Positions 1-6,209 of a stretch of DNA of 11,590 nucleotides are shown one piece after another (positions within the stretch are counted from its first letter, which is position 1; every line of letters starts with the position of its first letter). A program made the translations under genes and the position numbers. The notes under the pieces were generated by a model. The model was not told where the DNA came from. It ran no database searches and worked only from the letters and a program-made list of their open reading frames with translations. Source of the stretch: an uncultured Acidobacteriota bacterium (GTDB lineage: Bacteria; Acidobacteriota; Terriglobia; Terriglobales; Acidobacteriaceae); contig CAILBQ010000784.1 of assembly GCA_903832475.1 (NCBI GenBank), positions 1 to 11,590 on the forward strand, given 5' to 3'.

Positions 1-46
1 CAATCCTGCTAGACTATGACCATGGTCAGCGACCATAGGAGGATTG
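1..46 (+). promoter_or_regulatory. Inverted repeat over the antitoxin ribosome binding site (putative TA operator)
   Basis: The left arm CAATCCTGCTA (1-11) is the reverse complement of TAGGAGGATTG (36-46) at 10 of 11 positions. Between the arms lie the 10-bp palindrome GACCATGGTC (18-27) and a short hairpin, ATGGTC (22-27) with GACCAT (31-36). The right arm contains the Shine-Dalgarno AGGAGG (37-42), which is 5 nt before the ATG at 48. Known: antitoxins of this class usually bind palindromes at their own promoters. Inferred: this is the autoregulatory operator, and in RNA the same repeat could hide the ribosome site. The promoter itself may lie before the window. Confidence 0.5.
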
Positions 47-47
47 T

Positions 48-311
48 ATGGCGACCGATCCCATCCCCGGCACCACTCGCGCCCCCAAAACAGTCCCCGC
101 CGGCAAATTCAAAGCCCAATGCCTGAAACTCCTCGATGAAGTCGCTGCCACCCGCGAACCCCTCATCATCACCAAATTCGGCAAACCAGTCGCCCAGATA
201 ATTCCACTCGCCGAGAAACGAATTCCCCTCCGCGGCGCACTGAAAGGGAGCGTTCTCTGGGAGGGCGACATCATCTCGCCCATTGACGTCGAGTGGGAAG
301 CCAATAAGTGA
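48..311 (+). CDS. Phd/YefM-family type II antitoxin (VapB-like)
   Basis: This 87-residue protein is the likely antitoxin for the PIN toxin encoded just downstream. It would neutralise the toxin by direct binding and repress its own operon. Residues 16-56 match the Phd/YefM pattern: VPAGKFKAQCLKLLDEV followed by LIITKFGKPVAQIIPL, the short beta-strand/helix DNA-binding and dimerisation fold. The C-terminal part (about 66-87, with GSVLWEGDIISP and EWE) is the type of tail that wraps the toxin. About 15 residues before the core look like an unstructured extension. The ATG is preceded by a strong AGGAGG at 5-nt spacing. The stop overlaps the toxin start as GTGA (308-311), which implies translational coupling. 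A family-level name is safe; a specific symbol is not. Confidence 0.88.
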   Translation: MATDPIPGTTRAPKTVPAGKFKAQCLKLLDEVAATREPLIITKFGKPVAQIIPLAEKRIPLRGALKGSVLWEGDIISPIDVEWEANK

Positions 312-724
312 CCCAACTGCTGCTCGACACGCACGTCCTCATCTGGCTTCTTCTCGACACCGAGAGAATCAGCGAGTTTGTATACCAGCAAATCCAAATC
401 GCCGCCGACGAAAATCGCATTGTCATATCCGCCATCACCCCCTGGGAAGTCGCCCTCCTCGTCTCCAAGAAGAAAATCACCCTGCAGGAAGACGTCCAGC
501 TCTGGATCGACAAGGCCCTCGCCCTTCCCGGCATCCGCCTCTACCCGCTCACCCCGGCCATAGCCGTCGCCAGCACCCGCCTCCCCTGGGAGATGCACCC
601 CGACCCCGCCGACCGCATCCTCGCCGCGACCGCCCTCCACCTCAAAGCCACCCTGGTCACCGCCGACGAAACTCTCCTCCGCTATGCCGCCGCCGGCCAC
701 CTGCAATGCCTCCCCGCTTCCTGA
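308..724 (+). CDS. PIN-domain toxin ribonuclease, VapC-like
   Basis: This 138-residue protein is of normal VapC size and made almost entirely of one PIN domain. Known for the family: Mg2+-dependent RNases that cut tRNA or other structured RNA when freed from the antitoxin. The expected acidic residues are visible: D7 in LLLDTHVLIW, E47 in ITPWEV, D99 and D102 in DPADRILAATA, and D120 in LVTADETL. The active site therefore looks intact. The GTG start at 308 sits inside the antitoxin stop region with a 4-bp overlap, so expression should depend on translation of the antitoxin. The gene converges on the minus-strand gene ending at 737, leaving only 12 nt between the stops. The RNA target cannot be read from the sequence. 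Confidence 0.9.
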   Translation: MTQLLLDTHVLIWLLLDTERISEFVYQQIQIAADENRIVISAITPWEVALLVSKKKITLQEDVQLWIDKALALPGIRLYPLTPAIAVASTRLPWEMHPDPADRILAATALHLKATLVTADETLLRYAAAGHLQCLPAS

Positions 725-736
725 ATTTAGCTCAAG

Positions 737-1120
737 TCAACGGATGCGGTAGACGAATGCATCCTCAACATACTGATTGCCGAACGTCTGGCCGCCTAGC
801 CGCATTCCGTAGGTGTCCGCAGTTTCGCCGAAGATCCGTTCCAGTTCCTGTATGAACGGTTCGTCCATCCCACGAAGAAAAATAGTCGGCTTGCTGAGAA
901 AGGGGATATTCGCCTTCCGTGTGGCCGCATTGATCGCACCGTATCCATCCTGAGTTGATCGCGGATTCAAGTGCTTGGAGGCGATCACCAACCTCCAGTC
1001 CTCGTACTCAGGAAGTACTGCCCACAAGGCCACGTCGGGCGCCCGGCCGGCCGCCTCTAAAGCGTCAATGACCCTTTGCCCCGTCTCGATATCGAAACTT
1101 AATAATGCAGTCTTATCCAC
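737..1120 (-). CDS. Uncharacterised protein paired with a HEPN-domain gene
   Basis: I do not recognise a named domain in this 127-residue protein. It has no signal peptide or membrane segment and looks like a soluble alpha/beta protein. Conserved-looking stretches are SFDIETGQRVIDALEAAG (about 8-25), VALWAVLPEYEDWRLVIASK (30-49) and IPFLSKPTIFLRGMD (72-86). The start is a GTG at 1118-1120, preceded by GGAGG (1130-1134) at 9-nt spacing. It overlaps the end of the upstream HEPN gene by 22 bp, a sign of coupled translation. From memory, similar proteins with an alpha/beta 'DxxxGxxxxxAL...ALW.xxPE..eWRLV' signature sit beside HEPN genes elsewhere; this needs a database check. It lacks the GS(x10)DxD signature of MNT nucleotidyltransferases, the usual HEPN partner. 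An antitoxin or regulator role is inference only. Confidence 0.8.
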   Translation of the reverse strand: MDKTALLSFDIETGQRVIDALEAAGRAPDVALWAVLPEYEDWRLVIASKHLNPRSTQDGYGAINAATRKANIPFLSKPTIFLRGMDEPFIQELERIFGETADTYGMRLGGQTFGNQYVEDAFVYRIR

Positions 1121-1512
1121 GGCAGTACCCCTCCGGAATTGTCTTCGATCGCTTCAATCAAACTAGCCGCAAGCTGTGCGTCCGTACGCTGGTAACGGCT
1201 TGCTTCTGACCAGTTCGTCACCGTTGCCCACCTGTCTTCCAGCGCGGCATCCTGTTGAATCGCTGATTGCAGCGCTCCAGAAAGATCGGCAAGCCTCAAC
1301 AACTCGCGCAAGCTATGCGTATGACTCTCGTTGGCTAGTTTCTTATCAGGAAAATCGTGCTCACGTGTTCGCTTCGCGATGCACGCCTTCAATGCGCATT
1401 CTATGGCATATCCAGCCAGATAATAGGCCCCATCAGAAAAGCCCGAACCCAGGAGGGATCGGGCTTCTTCGAAGCGAACTTCCGCAATTTGCTGAAAGTC
1501 AACTCGGTTCAT
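1099..1512 (-). CDS. HEPN-domain protein
   Basis: This 137-residue helical protein matches the HEPN pattern. It has ARSLLGSGFSDGAYYLAGYA (17-36), then ECALKACIAKR (38-48), then HTHSLRELLRLA (64-75), and a late helix with WSEASRY...AASLIEAIED (101-124). Known: HEPN proteins are either RNases in toxin-antitoxin, CRISPR and abortive-infection systems, or nucleotide- or substrate-binding partners. I do not see a clean R-x4-6-H catalytic motif; the nearest is RTREH (48-52) with a shorter gap, so RNase activity is uncertain. The ATG at 1510-1512 follows AAGAAGG and lies 18 nt after the EF-P stop, on the same strand. The next gene overlaps its end by 22 bp. It is probably co-transcribed with EF-P unless a promoter lies inside efp. 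Confidence 0.82.
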   Translation of the reverse strand: MNRVDFQQIAEVRFEEARSLLGSGFSDGAYYLAGYAIECALKACIAKRTREHDFPDKKLANESHTHSLRELLRLADLSGALQSAIQQDAALEDRWATVTNWSEASRYQRTDAQLAASLIEAIEDNSGGVLPWIRLHY

Positions 1513-1530
1513 CGTACCTTCTTACTTTCC

Positions 1531-2091
1531 TTACGCCCGGCTCAAATACGTCCCCTCGCTGGTATCCACCCGAATCTTCTCGCCTTCATTGATAAACGGA
1601 GGCACCTGCACCACCAGCCCCGTTTCCAGCTTGGCCGGCTTGGTCACGCTCGACGCCGTCGCCGATTTGATTCCCGGCTCCGTCTCGACCACTGTCAACT
1701 CCACCGTCCCGGGCAGATCCACGCCCACCGGAGCCCCATCGATATAGCTGATCTTGATCATCAGGTTCGGCGTCAGATACTCCACCGCATCGCCCAGCGT
1801 CGACTGCTTCAGCACCATCTGCTCGTAATCTTCCGGGTTCATGAAGTAGTAGTCGTCGCCGTCGTTGTACAAAAACTCCATCGAAACTTCGTCCACGATC
1901 ACCCGCTCGATCGCATCCCCCGACCGGAAGCGATGCTCAAACATCGCGCCCGTCCGCACATTGCGCAGCTTGGCTTGGATAAACGCCCGCAGATTCCCCG
2001 GCGTACGATGCTCGACAGTAAAAACAGAGTGCAGCTGATCGTTATGCTTGATGATCATGCCGGGACGCATTTGCGTGGCGGGAATCGCCAT
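1531..2091 (-). CDS. efp: Translation elongation factor P
   Basis: This complete 186-residue EF-P has the usual three domains: an N-terminal KOW-like barrel (about 2-62), a first OB domain (about 66-125) and a second OB domain (about 131-186). The closing motif GEKIRVDTSEGTYLSR is the family signature. EF-P binds between the P and E sites of stalled ribosomes and speeds peptide bond formation at proline runs. The tip loop that points at the P-site tRNA reads HRTPGNLRAF (28-37). By alignment from memory with the E. coli PGKGQAF loop, N33 replaces the modified lysine K34, so neither beta-lysylation by EpmA nor rhamnosylation of an arginine at that position is possible. R35 is the only basic residue nearby. 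The start is supported by AAGGAG (2099-2104), 7 nt before the ATG. Confidence 0.97.
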   Translation of the reverse strand: MAIPATQMRPGMIIKHNDQLHSVFTVEHRTPGNLRAFIQAKLRNVRTGAMFEHRFRSGDAIERVIVDEVSMEFLYNDGDDYYFMNPEDYEQMVLKQSTLGDAVEYLTPNLMIKISYIDGAPVGVDLPGTVELTVVETEPGIKSATASSVTKPAKLETGLVVQVPPFINEGEKIRVDTSEGTYLSRA

Positions 2092-2098
2092 AAAGAAA

Positions 2099-2104
2099 CT
2101 CCTT
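2099..2104 (-). promoter_or_regulatory. Ribosome binding site of efp
   Basis: The minus strand reads AAGGAG here, 7 nt before the ATG at 2089-2091. This is a strong Shine-Dalgarno and fixes the efp start. Confidence 0.8.
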
Positions 2105-2266
2105 GCAGATAAGCAGATTGCTCAGATGAGATTGGGACGTTCCGAGAATGGATGAAAGACCCTGCAGGACCGTTTGTCAGCTATCCAGGAAGCAAACCCA
2201 AGCATCATTCTACCCCAGCAGCACTGCTTTCCCGCTCTCCACGAGGTCGTCTCGAGACTCTTGCCC

Positions 2267-2476
2267 TCACGCCTGCTCCGGCGGCCGCTTGTTTTTACGC
2301 AGGGATGAACCCAAGATCAGCGATCCCCCCAGTCCCACCAGAAATCCCGCCACAAAATGCAGCCCATTCTCCGGCAAAGCATGCGTCGCCGGAAGGAAAA
2401 TCCGTAGTATCAGCCCGAGCGACAGCAGCAATAGTCCCGCCCTCAACCATCCGCTTCGCAAATTGAGATTGTTCAT
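2267..2476 (-). CDS. Small two-TM membrane protein
   Basis: I place the start at the ATG at 2474-2476, giving 69 residues (MNNLNLRSGWLRAG...). An upstream extension is readable but is low-complexity Gly/Asp/Arg sequence overlapping the regulator gene, so it is unlikely to be coding. Two hydrophobic segments are visible: LRAGLLLLSLGLILRIFL (about 11-28) and LHFVAGFLVGLGGSLILGSS (about 37-56). A positive tail follows, RKNKRPPEQA, predicting both ends in the cytoplasm. The gene lies 41 nt after the XRE-type regulator on the same strand. Known: small XRE regulators of this type are often followed by a short membrane protein, possibly the regulated or anti-regulatory partner. No name can be given. 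Confidence 0.65.
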   Translation of the reverse strand: MNNLNLRSGWLRAGLLLLSLGLILRIFLPATHALPENGLHFVAGFLVGLGGSLILGSSLRKNKRPPEQA

Positions 2477-2517
2477 GACCTCGTACCCTCGCCTTTCTCC
2501 GTCCAATCTTTCCTGAG

Positions 2518-2826
2518 TTATGTTTCTATCACCTGTGCCAGCGGTGTTGTCGAACGCCGCCGGTGATCGAGAAACCTCTCGTCCATCACCGTGCCCAGAA
2601 TCGGAACCCTCACCCTCACCTCCAGCCGGAAAATCTCCTCTACCGCGCATCCAGACTCCCGCGCTAGCAGCAGCGCCAGCACTAGGCTTTGGCCGTACCG
2701 TACCGGCCCTTCTCGATCGAGTTGATGCTTTGCCGCGAAACCCCCGCCGCCCCGACCAGCTTCTCTTGCGTCAATCCACGCCTCAATCGCAGTCTCCTTC
2801 ACCCGGCTTTGAATGGCTGTCCCCAT
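2518..2826 (-). pseudogene. XRE/Cro-type HTH regulator with two compensating frameshifts
   Basis: The reading frame is open for 102 codons, but its middle is not an HTH in that frame. The start MGTAIQSRVKE (1-11) and the later LVLALLLARESGCAVEEIF are typical of small XRE regulators. Between them the frame gives nonsense (IEAWIDAREAGRGGGG). Reading one base over after position 2793 restores LRLRRGLTQEKLVGAAG and VSRQSINSIEKGRYG, a textbook HTH_3 core. That frame hits TAG at 2682-2684. An extra A at 2793 and a tandem CCGTA duplication (2693-2702) account for the two shifts; together they add 6 nt, so the frame closes again. Either the gene lost DNA binding by mutation or these are two sequencing errors. 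The ATG has no clear Shine-Dalgarno. The C-terminal 37 residues after FRLE are unlike the family and may also be altered. Confidence 0.72.
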
Positions 2827-3278
2827 GTCAAACTAACTTTCCATAGTTCTCCCCGCAATCTCTATCGAATGTCAAGCCAGCATGTCTTTTTGTACGATCC
2901 AAGTTCCGCACTCATCCCAGGATTGCTTCCACCCCCGCCGACCCCCACACTCCCGGCATAGAATGCAAAAAATCAGCCAGCTATCAGACTTTGCCGGTAT
3001 AGTTGCTGCGTGTAACTGCTGCACCTGCGCCCTACACGCCTGAAAGTATCCAAGTAACTCTCAGAGTTTTCCGCCCGCCTCTCCCCCGAGGCAATCGCGC
3101 TGGGCGAGTTTGACGCAGTTCCGGAGTCGCCTCGCATTCATGTATCCGCAAATTAGCCGCCCTGCCTCACTCTCCTCCGGCCCGTATGCCCTCCCGCGCC
3201 ATGCATCGTGCCGGCCCGATTGCAGCAGCCATCGCCGCCCTTCCAACCACGTTCCGCAAACGAAGAATTGAGGATTCC
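2827..3278. other. Intergenic region between divergent XRE-type gene and NHL gene
   Basis: About 450 bp with no convincing gene; short open frames here have no recognisable motif or good start. On the minus strand a TTGACA-like hexamer lies at 2870-2875, about 45 nt before the regulator start, but no good -10 sits at the right distance. Promoters for both flanking genes must lie here or nearby. I see no strong terminator or repeat. Confidence 0.5.
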
Positions 3279-5861
3279 ATGAATCGTCTGCACCCGCTCT
3301 CCTTCGGTGTCCTGGCGCTTGTCTGCTTCGCCATGCCCGCCCTCGCCGCCGACAAGATCAAGACCGTCGTCGGAGGCGGCCCCAACGGCATCAACGCCCA
3401 CGCTGTCAACCTCCCCGGTCTCAACACCCAATCCGGCGAAGGCGGCCAGATCACCATCGACGCCCAGGGCAACCTCTACGTCCTCACCAACGGAAATTTC
3501 CAGTCCGGCTCGGTCTATAAAGTCAGCACCAACGGGACCGTCAGCCTCATTGCCGGCGATGGCAACTGGTATCCCGACGTGGAAACCGGCCCCGCCATCC
3601 ATGTCGAGCTCAACGCCCCCACCGGCATCGCCGTCGATAACGAAATTCCTGCCAACGTCTTCATCGCCGACTCCCTGAACTGCGTGGTCCGCAAGGTCGA
3701 TCAAAAAACCGGCCTTATTTCGACCGTCGCAGGGATATATCAGATCCCGCCCTATCAGTCAGCCGATTGCGGTTACTCCGGCGACGGCGGACCGGCCAAT
3801 GCCGCCGTTCTCAATGATCCCACTGGCCTGGCCTTCGATCCCGTCCACGGCGACCTTTACATCGCGGACGGCAACGGCGTCCGCAAAGTCGCCGGAGCCT
3901 CCCCCACCGGAACCATTTCTACGGTCACTCCCACTGTCGCCTACAACCTCGCTCTCGACACTTCCGTCAGCCCCGTGAATATTTTCCTCGGTGGGGGCTG
4001 CTCCATTGCCGAACTGATCGGCGCCACCGGCAAGCTCTACAACGTCGCCGGCTCCACAACCGCTTGCGGAAACGTCAACGCCGCCGTGGCCAGCTCGGGC
4101 AAACTCGGCTTCATCGTGCAGCTTTCCGCCCTCACCCAGGGCTCGACCGTCACCCTGCAGGCGGCGGACATGACCAACAACAGCATTCGCCAGTTCACCG
4201 TCACCACCTCCGGCGGCATTCCCCACCCCGGCGCTCTCACCACCGTCGCCGGCTCAACCCCGGGTGGCTCATGCAGCCCCACCAGCCCATCCGCCATCGG
4301 CGACTGCTTCACCCCCTCCGGCGTCGTCGAAGATGCGCAAGGCCATATCTACATCGCGGACGAGGCCTATTACTCCATCCACAAGGCCGTCCCCAACGGC
4401 GCCATTGCCACCCTGCTCGGCTGGGAACCGTACGCCTATCCTCCTTTGGGCACCAGCACATATAACAACCCGCCCCTCTATTCCAATCCCCTGGTCCTTC
4501 AGAACAGCACGGCGCAACCCGCCCTCGCATCCCCAAGCGCCGTCTTCGTCGACCCCGCTACTCCCCTGGTCTACGTCGGCGGAGGCGCAGGCCAGGCCGC
4601 CTATGTCTGGAACAGCGTCACCAGCCGCATTTCCGACTTCGCCGGCAGCGGCATCCAGGGCTTCGCCGGAGACGGCTCTCTCGCCGACTCCTCCAAAACC
4701 GAGCTCTCCCTTCCCTCAGGCATGACCAAAGATTCTGCCGGCAATATCTACATCGCCGACACCGGCAACTGCCGCATCCGCGCCGTCAGCGCCACGACCG
4801 GCCTCATCTCCACCTTTGCCGGCGGCGGCTCTGACCCCGCCAAACCCTGCGGCTACTCCGGCGATGGAGGCCCCGCCATGAGCGCCCAGTTCAACGAACC
4901 CACCTCCGTCGCCTTCGATTCCCACGGCAATCTCTTCGTTGCCGATCAATTCAATTGCGCCATTCGCAAAATCGCCGCATCCACGCACATCGTCACCACC
5001 TACGCCGGCAGCGCCTCACAGCCGGCTTGCTCCGCCTCGGGCGGTGGCGGCTACTCCGGCGATGGCGGACCAGCCAAAGATGCCGAGTTCCGCCTGCCCG
5101 CCTCCGTCTCCTTCGACGGTGCCGGCAACCTTTACATCGCCGACAGCTACAACAACGTGATCCGCGAAGTCCTCGCCTCCTCCGGCATCATCCAGACCGT
5201 GGCCGGGGGCGGCGGCGGCTACGATGGTCCTGCCACCCAGGCCTTCCTCAACGACCCACTCTGGGCCAAAGCTGACCTCAACGGCAACGTCTTCATCGCC
5301 GACTCCGGGGACGCTCTCGTTCGCTGGCTCACGCCATCCGGAGAGCTGCTCACCTTCGCCGGCATCGTTCCCTTTGGACCCTCCGCCGAAGCTGCTTTCT
5401 ACGGCGACGGAGGCCCCGCCCTCAACGCCTACCTGAATTACCCCTCCGGCATCGATCAGGACGCCAACGGCAACTTCTACGTCGCCGATTCCGGCAACGA
5501 CCGCATCCGCCAGATCGGCGCCTTCCCCGGCTACGGCCTCTCCGCCTCCACCTTGACCTTCGCCGCGCAGAAAGCCGGCACCGTCAGCCCCACCCAGACC
5601 GTCACCGTCAGCGCCATCGGACCCACCAAGATCTCCAAGATCTCCGTCACCCACCCCTTCAAGGAAACCGACAACTGCGCCTACACCGCTCTCGCCACCG
5701 GCCAGACTTGTCAGATCCAGATCACCTTCGACCCGCTGACCTCCGGCGCCTCCACCGGCACCCTGCGAATCTACTCCAATGCCTTCCTCACCGAGAATGA
5801 CAACCTCGGCCTGGGCGGCAACCCCGACACCGTCACCCTCACCGGCAGCTCAATCAACTAA
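3279..5861 (+). CDS. Exported NHL-repeat beta-propeller protein with C-terminal Ig-like/choice-of-anchor domain
   Basis: The ATG at 3279 gives 860 residues beginning with a signal peptide (MNRLHPLSFGVLALVCFAM then PALAA, cleavage near residue 25) and preceded by AGGA at 3271-3274. An earlier in-frame ATG at 3186 would bury the signal, so I reject it. The body, about 35-750, consists of NHL-like blades with the pattern P-x-G-[IVL]-A-x-D...GN[LI][YF][IV]AD...[IV]R[KQ][VI]...TVAG. Blades are joined by GYSGDGGPA-type linkers (near 164, 524, 592). A stretch around 220-345 is more degenerate. The C-terminal part (about 755-860) starts GLSASTLTFAAQKAGT and resembles HYDIN/SPD-2-type Ig-like domains of large secreted proteins. 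Known: NHL propellers bind proteins, glycans or RNA. Function is not readable; a surface binding role is inferred. The mature chain has 12 cysteines in local pairs. The gene is isolated and C-rich on this strand. Confidence 0.9.
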   Translation: MNRLHPLSFGVLALVCFAMPALAADKIKTVVGGGPNGINAHAVNLPGLNTQSGEGGQITIDAQGNLYVLTNGNFQSGSVYKVSTNGTVSLIAGDGNWYPDVETGPAIHVELNAPTGIAVDNEIPANVFIADSLNCVVRKVDQKTGLISTVAGIYQIPPYQSADCGYSGDGGPANAAVLNDPTGLAFDPVHGDLYIADGNGVRKVAGASPTGTISTVTPTVAYNLALDTSVSPVNIFLGGGCSIAELIGATGKLYNVAGSTTACGNVNAAVASSGKLGFIVQLSALTQGSTVTLQAADMTNNSIRQFTVTTSGGIPHPGALTTVAGSTPGGSCSPTSPSAIGDCFTPSGVVEDAQGHIYIADEAYYSIHKAVPNGAIATLLGWEPYAYPPLGTSTYNNPPLYSNPLVLQNSTAQPALASPSAVFVDPATPLVYVGGGAGQAAYVWNSVTSRISDFAGSGIQGFAGDGSLADSSKTELSLPSGMTKDSAGNIYIADTGNCRIRAVSATTGLISTFAGGGSDPAKPCGYSGDGGPAMSAQFNEPTSVAFDSHGNLFVADQFNCAIRKIAASTHIVTTYAGSASQPACSASGGGGYSGDGGPAKDAEFRLPASVSFDGAGNLYIADSYNNVIREVLASSGIIQTVAGGGGGYDGPATQAFLNDPLWAKADLNGNVFIADSGDALVRWLTPSGELLTFAGIVPFGPSAEAAFYGDGGPALNAYLNYPSGIDQDANGNFYVADSGNDRIRQIGAFPGYGLSASTLTFAAQKAGTVSPTQTVTVSAIGPTKISKISVTHPFKETDNCAYTALATGQTCQIQITFDPLTSGASTGTLRIYSNAFLTENDNLGLGGNPDTVTLTGSSIN

Positions 5862-5879
5862 CCGCAACCGTGGCGCAGC

Positions 5880-5911
5880 GCGTGGGCTTGCAGCAGTTTC
5901 CAGGCCCACGC
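5880..5911 (+). terminator. Stem-loop after the NHL gene (possible terminator)
   Basis: GCGTGGGC (5880-5887) pairs perfectly with GCCCACGC (5904-5911) across a 16-nt loop, starting 19 nt after the stop at 5861. No T tract follows, so it is not a classical intrinsic terminator; it may stabilise the mRNA end or aid termination between convergent genes. Confidence 0.35.
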
Positions 5912-5986
5912 TCCACCGCCGTCATGCAACAGCGCCGGCATCCCACGCCAATATCAGACCCATCCTTTTGCACCCCACAGATGCAT

Positions 5987-6022
5987 CATCCCGAGCGATC
6001 GCAGCGAGCCGAAGCACCCGCG
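5987..6022 (+). repeat. Degenerate dispersed repeat of the CATCCTGAGCGAAG type
   Basis: The stretch starts CATCCCGAGCGATCGCAGCG and ends AAGCACCCGCG. It resembles the intergenic repeat CATCCTGAGCGAAG...GAAGGACC that I know from Acidobacteriota and other soil bacteria, and is related to the two copies near 7187 and 7274. It is a divergent copy, between convergent genes. Confidence 0.4.
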
Positions 6023-6209
6023 TCTCCACCACACATCCTTCCGGATAGGCGCACAAACGCCACGCATCCCCTCGCGAAGAGATCATGTCCCCGTCTCCCC
6101 GCCGACCTCTGCGCCCGTATCCCACGATCACAATCGCCGGCCAATTCCGGGTTTCTCCACAGACCAACTCTGCCCGCGAGAAACACCGGAATGGCGTAGC
6201 GATCGGCTC

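Larger units (their letters stand above)
5862..6209. other. Intergenic region between convergent genes
   Basis: About 350 bp without a convincing gene. It holds a hairpin-forming inverted repeat soon after the NHL stop and one degenerate copy of a dispersed repeat (listed separately). Open frames through it run into the antisense of the AHSA1 gene and show no family motif. Confidence 0.55.

Noticed and set aside
26..706. 226-codon open frame on the minus strand opposite the toxin-antitoxin genes
   Set aside because: Low-complexity Gly/Glu/Asp composition, and antisense to two clearly recognised families; a GC-rich shadow frame.
737..1512. HEPN-MNT toxin-antitoxin pair
   Set aside because: The partner lacks the GS(x10)DxD nucleotidyltransferase signature and the HEPN protein lacks a clear R-x4-6-H, so the known MNT type cannot be assigned.
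1357..2112. 251-codon plus-strand frame opposite efp
   Set aside because: Arg/His/Leu-rich composition typical of an antisense frame; efp on the other strand is certain.
2207..2212. TAGAAT as a -10 box for efp
   Set aside because: No -35 at the right distance, and it lies about 115 nt upstream; not enough to claim a promoter.
2249..2258. 10-bp palindrome GTCTCGAGAC before efp
   Set aside because: Short and single; expected by chance in GC-rich DNA of this length, and not placed on any promoter element.
3186..3278. Earlier in-frame ATG of the NHL gene
   Set aside because: It would put 31 residues before a clean signal peptide; the ATG at 3279 has a ribosome site and places the signal at the N-terminus.
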